This document shows positions 55,246-64,000 of a DNA stretch of 64,000 bases, one piece after another. Source of the stretch: Luzula sylvatica (lineage: Eukaryota; Streptophyta; Magnoliopsida; Poales; Juncaceae); assembly GCA_946800325.1 (NCBI GenBank), contig OX326959.1:25365447-25429446 (forward strand). Reading direction: 5' to 3'. The position numbers were made by a program, and so were the translations under genes. The notes beneath the pieces are model-generated. The model was not told the origin of the DNA and ran no database searches. It worked only from the letters and a program-made list of their open reading frames with translations. Within the stretch, counting starts at the first letter, position 1. Every line of letters starts with the position of its first letter.

Positions 55246-57844
55246 ATGGAACTAGAAGAAGATACCAATCCCTCTTTGTATTCGCCTGTGCACTCCCCTA
55301 TCGGTTCATCTACTGCCCCGACGGTGTCGCCGCGAGCGACGCTGGCGATGGTGTCGCCGGCAGAGAGGCTGTCGTGGGTGCTGGAGGAAATTTCGTCAAT
55401 TCCTGATTTCAGAAATTCTTATAGGAAGCTACTACATGCCCTTTCTCGTCGTATAAGGCTTCTCTCTCCTCTGGCTGATGAACTGCTTGACCGGCCTGAT
55501 TCCTTCCCTGTTCCGGCGGTTCAGACCCTTGAACCGCTTGTTATTGCTCTTGAAGAAGCCAAGGAATTTCTGAAATTTGCTAACGAGGGAAGCAAGATAT
55601 ACCTGGTATTTCGTTTTTTTTACTGATTTGTGTAATAATTTGATTTCATTCGACAAATTGAAACGATTGAATCACACAATTGCGTAAATTGTATACAAAT
55701 TCGCAGGTATTAGAGAGAGAAACGGTTATCAGAACGCATCAAAATGTAATATCCAAATTAGAAGAAGCCCTTGGCCTAATCTCATTTGAAGAACTCGACA
55801 TTTCAGACGAAATTAAAGAACAAGTAATCAATCAATTTCATTAATTTCTCATAATTTCTAATAATTTCAATTTCTCACAAATAGGTCGAGTTAGTACGGA
55901 CCCAATTAAAACGAGCGAAAGAACGAAACAACGAAATACCAAACGATGAATCACAATTACACCAAGAACTCCTCGAAATATACAACGACGACTCAAATGA
56001 CCAAAACGCCCTCAAAAATCTCTCTTCGAAGCTACACCTAACCACAATAAACGAATTAATGCAAGAATCTTTAGCCCTTCATGAAATGGTCGCGGAATCT
56101 TTCGACGGTAGCGACCCTGGCGAAAATATCGAGAAAATGTCGATGTTATTGAAAAAAATAAAAGATTTTATTCAAACCCAAAACCCTAAAATGGGGACTC
56201 TGATTACTCCCTTGGTTTCCGTACCGGATAGAAAGATGAAGAATACCGTTTCGGTACCGGTACCGGTACCGGACGAATTTCGTTGCCCCATTTCTCTCGA
56301 ATTGATGCGGGACCCCGTAATTGTCGCCACCGGCCAGGTAAATTAAATAAATGAGAGATTTACATATATACCCTTCTTAAAGTCCAAAATATCATATTTA
56401 CCCTTTCACAGTTTCACTAATAAAATGTATCGTATTTATTTACTTTCTCAAAAATCTTAAACATGATAGTAATTTAACTAAATCTGTACAATCAAACCAT
56501 AATAAACTTGACAAATTAAACACCAAGTTTCCAATTTGGATATGTTTGTTATTTTCGAAAGGGTAAATATGATATTTATGATTTCTGAAGAGTAAACACG
56601 ACATTATATTTTGAAAAATGTAAATATGCAAATCCCCCATAATTTTTTCGTGTTTAACTTCAACACTTTAACTGACCGCCTATATACATTCCACTTACCA
56701 CCTAGATACATTTCACTTACCACCACCTAAAACAATTTTTTCACAGACATACGAAAGATCTTCTATCGAAAAATGGCTATCCACAGGACACGACACGTGT
56801 CCAACAACCCACCAAAAACTCGCTCACAAAACCCTCACAACGAACTACATACTGAAAAGCCTAATCTCTCACTTTTGCGAGACCCACAACCTCTCTCTCC
56901 CTCCTCCTCCCTCTCCTCTTCTCTCCCCACGCACGGATCTCGAAACCCTCCTCGCTAAACTCCAATCCACCGATCTCGACTCTCAACGCTCTGCCTCCGG
57001 CGAACTTCGTCTCTTAGCGAAACGCAACGCTTCGAATCGAATCTCCATCGCTCGTGCCGGTGCGGTACCGATACTAACCCATTTATTATTTTCTCGGGAT
57101 TCTCGTACCCAAGAACACGCCGTCACCGCCTTGTTGAATCTATCGATTTTCGAGGAGAATAAATCAGTGATAATAAACTCGAATTCGGTACCGGGAATAG
57201 TACACGTGTTGATTGAAGGCAACATGGAGGCGAGAGAAAATGCCGCGGCGACCTTGTTTAGTTTGTCGGTGGTGGACGAGTATAAAGTCGTGATCGGTAC
57301 AGTCGGTACGGCAATACCGGCATTGGTACGGTTGTTGAGCGAGGGGAGCAATCGCGGGAAGAAGGACGCGGCCACGGCATTGTTTAATTTGTGTATTTAT
57401 CAAGGGAATAAAGCGAAGGCGGTACGGGCTGGGTTGGTACCGCTTGTTATGGGTTTGGTAGCGGAGAGTTCGGGTACGATGGTGGACGAATCGATGGCGA
57501 TCTTGGCGATTTTGTCGGGGAACAATGAAGGGAGAGTCGCGATCGGTACCGAGGAAACAGTACCGGTTTTGGTGGAGGCGGTACGGAACGGGACTCCGAG
57601 GAATAGAGAGAATGCCGCGGCGGTTTTGGTGAATATTTGTGAGGAAGAGGGGATATTGGGTCGAGCGGAGGAATGCGGGTTGTTGAACCCGTTAAGGGAT
57701 TTGGCTGTTAATGGGACTGAGAGAGGGAAGAGAAAGGCGGTTTGGTTGCTCGAGAAGATGAGCCGGTTTTTGGTCCTTAAACAGGAGATCTCCAGTTCGA
57801 GTTTGGAAACTCGTGACAATGTGAATGTAGATAATGTATTGTAA
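55246..57844 (+). CDS. U-box/armadillo E3 ubiquitin ligase, PUB13/PUB14-like (copy 2), 4 exons
   Basis: Exons 55246-55605, 55707-55823, 55885-56337 and 56747-57844 join in frame to 675 residues. Exons 2-4 have exactly the same lengths as in copy 1; exon 1 is 27 bases longer because of an in-frame duplication around a VSP motif ([16 protein letters not shown]). The domain order is the same: UND region, U-box at about 288-359, ARM repeats at about 385-650. The U-box reads [10 protein letters not shown] here, closer to the family norm than copy 1, and keeps the same LTTNY and FCE changes. The region before the U-box has [13 protein letters not shown] where copy 1 has [13 protein letters not shown]. 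The frame is intact, so both paralogues may be active. It is convergent with the Dof gene downstream. Confidence 0.93.
56338..56746 (+). other. intron 3 of PUB copy 2, with the old MITE remnant
   Basis: It contains TTTACATATATACCCTTCTT, ATATCATATTTACCC, and GGGTAAATATGATATT with GTAAATATGCAAATCCCCC at the far side. These match the two ends of the MITE at 62590-63252 better than the copy 1 intron does. It is about 80 bases longer than intron 3 of copy 1. Confidence 0.7.
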
Positions 57845-60272
57845 TTATTATATATGTAATATGTAATATGTAATGTACGTGTATATATTTGTGGTTTTTG
57901 TTGTTCGTATAGTTACATAATAAAGGATACTACTTTTGTTTATGTAAACGTGTTTATGAAGATTGAATTGGTATGTTGATTGGTACCAGTGGTATCACTG
58001 GTATGGTACCAGTGAAGTGAACCATAGTTAGGTCCAGTTAAATTACTTTTTTCTTTCTCTTTCTTCGATGTGCTTTTAGTATAGGATTTCATTTTTGCGA
58101 AGGTTTGATTTATTTAATTTGGATGATTAGTAATTTTGGGGGCGCTTTATTCTTCTGGTGCAAAGGAGGAGAGTGACTGCATTGTATATCGTGAAAGTTC
58201 TGACATTCATCTAGATTCTCTGTCCCTCGTAGGAAACTTCAAGTTCACGATGGAATGGAGATGATGTGGACTGGAGAGGACATGCACTGGATTTGTCAAG
58301 TGCATGTGGTGTTGTCCTTTGTGTGCTTCCAAGGCTGCCAATTGGATTTCCTTGTGGGGTCTCCTATATCCTGCATGGATTTCTGTGTAAATATTCTCTC
58401 TCTCTCTAGATTTCTCTCACTCATACTGAGATAATATAATTAGTGTGTGAAACCCATAATGATGATGACTAATTAAGCATATCGTCATGTATAGATCGTA
58501 ATTTGAAGAGAATATGCCCATATAAAGTGAATGTCTTCTTGTCTCTCACATGCATGACTCTTTTTCGTGACACGATGGTTTAGCATAGTCTTATTTGTAC
58601 CTAGTTCAAAGAATACTGAGAATGGTCTTGGTACCGGTCTATATTATCCTCCGTACCGCATTCTTAGATGCCACTTATTCAGCGAAATTCTATACCGGTA
58701 CGGATTTGCACCAACATGTTGTATTGATGGAATAATAAGTTGTGGATCATAACTAGTTATGATTAAATAGAAAGTTTATATTAATGATGAAGTTACCTTT
58801 ATTCTTCTTATAAATTAGCATAAAATTAACCACCGTTCTCAAAAGTTGACACGATTTTCTAAGCATGGAGAAACGGTCCATTGTGATTAGAATAACATAT
58901 GAAAGGATCTCTAAAAAGAAGAGAAGAAATACTTGTCTAACCTTGATAATTTATTCAAGTATGCATCAAAAGGCATGACATAATTAGGGAACTTTAAGAT
59001 GTATGAATTGTTCCAAAAACTTGAAATTTGTTGTACGAATATCGATTTTATTAATAAATATAAATTATTACTTTTTTAACAATTGCCAAGAGCTTTTAGT
59101 ATTTCTCGCGTCTTTTTTGTTAATCAATGTCCAATTATACAAAACTATCGATCTACCGATCGACAATAGAATTCTATTATAAAAGTTTCTTGATGTTTTT
59201 TGCTCTTGGCAATTTGCAAAAGTTAGATTCGTATAAATTAGAGACATCGAGTCACCGATAATAACCCAAATTCGTCTTGCTTGTACACGCCATTCTCCCG
59301 TGACTCCATTCCATTATTTCTAGCCTGACGAACTCTTCCGTTGCCTTGCCATAAACATGCATTACAAAAACCAGCTGAAATTAAGAGATTCAAATTGTTT
59401 TTAGGAGTTATTGGCGACCTCCTACCCTTAATTATATTAATTTTATAAGGTTGTAAACTAAATAAAAGAGGCTCTAAGGCTATTACACATTAAACTAAAA
59501 TTCCAGAGATTCAAATTTAATTCAAGTGAGACAACAAACCTTCAAATTGGGGGAACTTTATGAACTTTACTTGAGGAAATTCAACAATAAAACTCTACAT
59601 AATTGAACACATTCGTTTAAGTATGCAGATGATTCTATATTCTTTTTCGAAGCTGATTAAAGAAAGACGGGTCTCACAAAGTACACGATTAGTGCATTTT
59701 TAGTTGGTGTGATTAAGACATAAAGTTGGTAAGAAGATCGACAAATTGTAGCGACAGATCGAGGAGCCGTGTGTCTTTAGTTCTTAAGTCTAAATCAATA
59801 TGTGAAAAAAAAGGAATTCTCGGATTAGTTTTATATCTAACTATAGATATTAAGTGTTTTTTTACTTCTTCAATTGTATCAAGTATGAGTACATATTAAC
59901 TTCATTTTTTACATAAGAGGGATTATTTTGGAAATAAGGCAACAAAATGCTTTAGAGAAAATGGAGATTCTTCATTGCACAACAAATATATAATAAGATG
60001 CTTTGTATCTATGAGTTGAGGGAGCAAATCTAATAATTAACACACATATAATTTGATTGTTCTTAATTTTAACAACCAAACCTAAGTAACTTATCCGTGT
60101 CCGTTGCTCACATTCCCTTCTCCATCTCACGAAAGAACTAAAAAACCCGAATAAAACGATTAAGGTCACTCCTATTAACTGTCTTACTAAAAAAACACCA
60201 AAAAAAACACCCATTCAAATTAAAAAAAAAAAGAACCCTAATCTTTGAGCCCTACGGATACTTGATTTTAAC
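57845..60272. other. intergenic region between convergent PUB copy 2 and Dof genes
   Basis: No gene, transposon end or tandem array was recognised. Near 57980-58015 the words GGTACCAGTGGTATC and CACTGGTATGGTACC form a small palindrome cluster. A CT run is near 58405. Short open frames (for example 58567-58752) have no family features. Confidence 0.55.
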
Positions 60273-61650
60273 TCACAAAATATTGCCTTGAATAGATGAA
60301 GAATTATAACCGGCGAGATTTGTCGCCCATCCACCATCGTTAGCATCGCAACTTGTACTAAAATTGCCACCTCCATTGATACAATTGTACATATCATTTC
60401 CAGTATTCCCCAGAAATGCACGCGGAAAATTATTCATCCCTGATAAGTTATTATTATCTTCCATTTTCACTGATGCAAATTGTGAGATCAAACCCGAACC
60501 AGAGAGTCTCGGTATACCATCTCCATCTAAAGAGTACATTCCCGATAAGAATGGGAGATTTTGGGTTTGTGGATTCGGAATTCTCCAATTCTCCAGTCCA
60601 ATACTCAAGCCATTATTCTCTACTTGATACTCCAATGGCTCAACAGGCTGCATGTTAGCAAACCCTAATCCTAAATTTGGGAGAGTAGTTGTAGTACTTG
60701 TTGTGTGATACTCATGAGATAAATGGTGCAAGTTACTCATGAAGGGTAATTGTGTAGAATTAGGGTTTGTGATTGTAACACTGCTCGAACTGGCAGAACC
60801 AGTACCGATACCAGTGCCAACATGGCGACTAGCAGCGCCAACAGAAGTAGCAGATGATGAAGATGACTTGGCACCAGATGATTTGGCACGCTTATTTCGG
60901 CGGAGTCCACCTCCAACTGGTACGTTACGAAGGGCTCCTCCACGAGTCCAGTACCGGCGACAGGTCTTGCAGAAGTGCCGAGGTTGAGTGAGTGAATAAT
61001 TGTTGTAGTAACAAAACTTTGTATTTGTTGATTCGCATCGAGGACATGGCAGTGTAGGATCTGGAGGTGAAATCTTGGCCACACGAGCCTGCTCTGTCAT
61101 CGAGACTGGACGGCCAGGAGGAGCCGATTTGGACATGTTTGAAGACGTGTCATGAACTTGTTGCTGTATTTGGATGAATTGAAAGAAAAGAAACAAGGGT
61201 TAAATTGGTGGAAAAAATAAGTAGAAAGTAGAGGATATATATACTACCTAGGTATTTATGCAAGTAAGCCTACGTAAGATTCTAATAATTAAATTATGTT
61301 GGCTTTGATAGGTTTAATTAGCTAGTTTTTTTTATCATTTAATTGAAATTAAGATGCACTCAAGATAAAGAGAAGATGAGGAATATTTAAGCTTTCAAGA
61401 AGGGAAATAATGATTTGTTGGATTAGTGGCAAGAAAAGGAAAATAAAACACCTAGAGAGTATATTCATTCAAGATAAAATTTGGAGATCTGGATAAATAA
61501 TGTAGCTTCAAAAAAGAAATTCCTTTAATTTACTTCTTTTAGCTTAAGAACAAAAAAAATAGAGACCCGAAAAAACAAAAGAAAGCTTCAAATTATTACC
61601 TGATTCCAGTTCTGTGGCTCTACATAGAGAGGAATTGAAGTGAATTCCAT
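60273..61650 (-). CDS. Dof-type zinc finger transcription factor, 2 exons
   Basis: Exon 1 (61650-61600) encodes [17 protein letters not shown], the short first exon typical of this Dof group. Exon 2 (61163-60273) starts QQVHDTSSN and carries the rest, giving 313 residues. The Dof domain has the C2C2 finger C57, C60, C82, C85 (CPRC, then CX21C spacing, CKTC) followed by [18 protein letters not shown] and the basic RRNKR. The tail is Ser/Asn/Gly-rich with no other domain. Dof proteins bind AAAG core sites and control vascular, seed and light-related programmes; the exact orthologue was not assigned. The only intron sits right after exon 1 in phase 0, as in DOF2/DOF5-type genes. A long GA tract lies in the upstream leader. 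Shadow frames on both strands were ignored. Confidence 0.94.
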
Positions 61651-61918
61651 TTGTGTGGAGAAATTTCTTGGCTTTACTTGAAACTCTTTGTTATATGAGT
61701 ATTCCTCTTTGTTCCAAAATGGTTTTGGAGAGAGAAAGAGGAGAGAGAGAGACAAGGAAAACAGCTGGTTGGCTGGAGAAGAGAGGCCTGATCTATAATG
61801 AGAGGGGTATCTTACTTTATCTGTGCTTTAAGATTCTCGTAGTGATGCTGAGAGAAGAGGCTCAGAGAGATAGAATGAGAAAAAGAAAAGAAAATAAAAG
61901 TTGATGGAGAGACAAAGT

Positions 61919-61970
<52 letters not shown>

Positions 61971-62580
61971 TGAAGATGTAACTAGGCATGTGGAAACCCT
62001 AACAGTGATTGAGGTGACCTGCTAAAAGAAAGAAACCATTCTTGTTTTGTTTGGATCAATATAGAGAGTACGATACAATAGCCTTCTTTTTTTGTATAAT
62101 ATTAAAGCTACCAGGAGAAAGAGAAAGATAATGTTCCATGGTGCTCCTACTTTTGAATGGGCCCTGTTGACCAGTCCTCTCAATCTAGATCTCTCTCCAT
62201 AATCCATATACACAAACAAGTTAGACTTAGCCACGAAGGGAGTGAATTCGACCAAATGGTTTAGACTTTACACTCTAATTCAGTATTGTTAAAATATATA
62301 TTCAACACTTTTCAGTCTTCAAGTCTTAACTAAGTTTTCATCTCCAAACAAAAAGACCAAGGGCTTGTTTGGATGCTCAAGTAATTCCTAGTTTAGTATA
62401 GTCTAGGAAAAAATAGATAAATCTTAAGATATCAATGTTTAGATTCTACTAAGCTAATGCTTGGGATATTTAATTAAGTGTTTTATAAGGTATTTTGTAT
62501 AGATAATAGTTAATAAAAAACTTGGCTTTTAGCTATATATGGTTTTTGGATTTTGTAGGAATTGTTTAACATTTTTAAAA
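61651..62580 (-). promoter_or_regulatory. upstream region of the Dof gene, GA-rich leader
   Basis: 61700-61970 is very GA-rich on the plus strand (so CT-rich in the gene's sense), with a long GA run listed separately. No TATA box was assigned with confidence. Beyond 62000 the sequence is AT-rich with a short transposon-like start (GGGCTTGTTTGGATGC at 62352) but no matching end. Confidence 0.55.
61921..61968. repeat. (GA)n microsatellite upstream of the Dof gene
   Basis: About 24 uninterrupted GA units lie about 270 bases upstream of the start codon, CT in the gene's sense. Such tracts are known binding sites for plant BPC (GAGA-binding) proteins. Any role here is inference. Confidence 0.92.
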
Positions 62581-62589
62581 TAATATATA

Positions 62590-63252
62590 GGGGATATACA
62601 TATTTACCCTTTTCTTAAAATTAAAATTACATATTTACCTTTCTTAAAATTAAAATATCATATTTATCCTTTCATAAATCTAAAATATCATATTTACCCA
62701 AAAATATAAAACCATCTAATTTCTCTGTTAAAATTAACGGTCAACTATTTTACCCTTTACATATTTACCCATCTAAAAATCTAAAAATATCATATTTATC
62801 CAAAGAATATAACAATGTAATTTCATAGATAACAATATAAACACAAAATATACATGAATAAAATTTTAAAAGATAATCATTCTACCAATCTCAAATGACA
62901 AAAAAAAAATGTAAGAAATATAGCTTCATTGCAAAAATATAACAATAACTAAAAATATTATTAAATTGTAGGGCGTGATTTCTTCTTGTCGAGTGAGTAA
63001 GGATACTTATGTTATTTTTAAATTATTGGGAGGATAAAAATGATATTTTTATTTTTAGAAGGGTAAATATGCAAAGGATAAAATAGTAATTTTAAATGTT
63101 GACCGTTAACGTTAACGGAGAAATTGGATGGTTTTTAATTTTTGGACAAATATGATATTTTAGATTTATGAAAGAGTAAATATAATATTTTAATTTTAAG
63201 AAGGGTAAATGTGTAATTTTAAATTTAACAAAGGGTAAATACGTAAATCCCC
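62590..63252. mobile_element. MULE-type MITE, 663 bp
   Basis: The left end is GGGGATATACATATTTACCC and the right end is the inverse of GGGGATTTACGTATTTACCC. The TIRs continue as repeated (A)TATCATATTTACCC words, with GACCGTTAACGTTAACGG facing TTAACGGTCAAC. The 9-bp target duplication TAATATATA is perfect (62581-62589 and 63253-63261). It has no coding sequence. The same family left remnants in intron 3 of both PUB genes. Confidence 0.88.
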
Positions 63253-63261
63253 TAATATATA

Positions 63262-64000
63262 TTAAGGTTAAAGGAGTCAATCTGCATGAATACCTGATTA
63301 ATAAAAAATTTCATAGACACTTTCACATAGAGTTTGACAAATTGTTGCAGAAGGAACGGAAAACATGATTCGTTTTCGTTTCGTTCTTGTTTTTGTATTA
63401 ACAATTTGGATAACAACAATATATCAGTGAAGTATGATGCATTGATACGCTGTCCTCTAACAATGTCGAAATCCGAAGTTTAATAAAAATCCTTGTAATG
63501 GTTAGTTTGATCCGGCTTTAGCAATGAGAGAGACAACTCGTTGAGAGGTCCTTGATCATCATATACAATCTAGCATGGATTTTTAGAGGTCCTTGATCAG
63601 TGAAGGTCTGCGCAATTCGTTTCCTCCATATTGTCCAAATCATGACAACCAATTTGCGTTCCATTCTCGATCTTCCTCTCGAGATCTCCTTTTTTCCTAT
63701 TTTTTAGCCAAAACTCTCTATCATTTGCACCTTTGTATCGTAAATCATTCATTGTAGTCATCGGCAGGGCCTTAGAGAATGTGCAGTAATATAAAAGGAT
63801 TGTGTTGAAACACGTCTTCGGTCATTGCCGACCCGAGAAAGGTGGGTATAGTTTGTAAGGGTGGGGCAAGACAAATGTACGTAGATTGATCGTATTAAAT
63901 GAGCCAAATCATTAAGAAAGAAAGAGAATTAGTGTCTCGGTGCTAGTAATTAGATTTAGGCTACTCCATTAATTCCATAAAAATCACATATAATCGTAGT
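63262..64000 (-). other. window end: possible LINE zf-RVT scrap, otherwise unassigned
   Basis: On the minus strand near 63650-63600 a frame reads VMIWTIWRKRIAQTFT, resembling the C-terminal zf-RVT region of plant LINE reverse transcriptases. No further motif was found around it. The remaining sequence has no recognised gene. Confidence 0.35.

Noticed and set aside
62352..62560. Transposon start GGGCTTGTTTGGATGC
   Set aside because: The word is common at MITE left ends but no inverted partner or target duplication was found.

Overview
This is nuclear DNA from a flowering plant, most likely a eudicot. The evidence is split genes with GT-AG introns, plant-only protein families (Dof zinc finger, PUB-type U-box/ARM ligase, MULE transposase, plant mobile domain, CACTA TnpA) and an AT-rich background packed with nested plant transposons. 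No prokaryotic or organellar genes were seen. All coordinates and splice sites were read by eye, and family assignments come from motif recognition without database searches.

Host genes are few: a KIN17 gene at 357-1703 (+), two paralogous PUB13/14-like U-box/armadillo ubiquitin ligase genes at 23813-26313 (+) and 55246-57844 (+), and a Dof transcription factor gene at 60273-61650 (-). The two PUB genes share exon structure, promoter sequence and an old MITE remnant in intron 3. They are therefore a dispersed tandem duplicate pushed about 31 kb apart by transposon insertions.

Layout. 2.7-4.2 kb is an AT-rich minisatellite with a 254-bp higher-order period and a long hairpin. 5.3-21.0 kb is a divergent tandem satellite with a monomer of about 172 bp, split by a 12-kb Ty1/copia insertion (6272-18292, TSD AATAA) and by a fragment of a related LTR. 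The copia insertion is itself a foldback: a second, opposite-strand copy sits inside it, and a deletion has left 3.5-kb inverted arms. 21.3-23.55 kb is a small MULE (9-bp TSD) that received an ORF1-only LINE (13-bp TSD). 26.7-27.8 kb is a 1.08-kb hairpin MITE (9-bp TSD). 28.6-29.0 kb is a FAR1-type remnant. 29.8-31.6 kb holds several LTR pieces in opposing orientations. 33.26-39.80 kb is a nearly complete MULE (9-bp TSD) with a MURA-type transposase, a five-exon plant-mobile-domain gene, and TIRs filled with 23-bp palindromes; it sits inside an older LTR-retrotransposon remnant whose 3' LTR is 40832-41440. 42.0-46.1 kb is a CACTA element (TSD ACT) with an intact seven-exon TnpA-like gene but no TnpD transposase. 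47.8-48.9 and 53.4-53.6 kb are halves of a dead PMD gene split by a deleted copy (48889-53357, TSD ATCTT) of the same copia family.

The copia family is the main theme. Its LTRs are almost identical between copies, yet its pol region is dead and carries the same breaks in both copies, so the dead body was probably amplified in trans. Related LTR subfamilies carry arrays of different short palindromes (CGTCATGACG type or CCGTTATAACGG type) in the U3 part.
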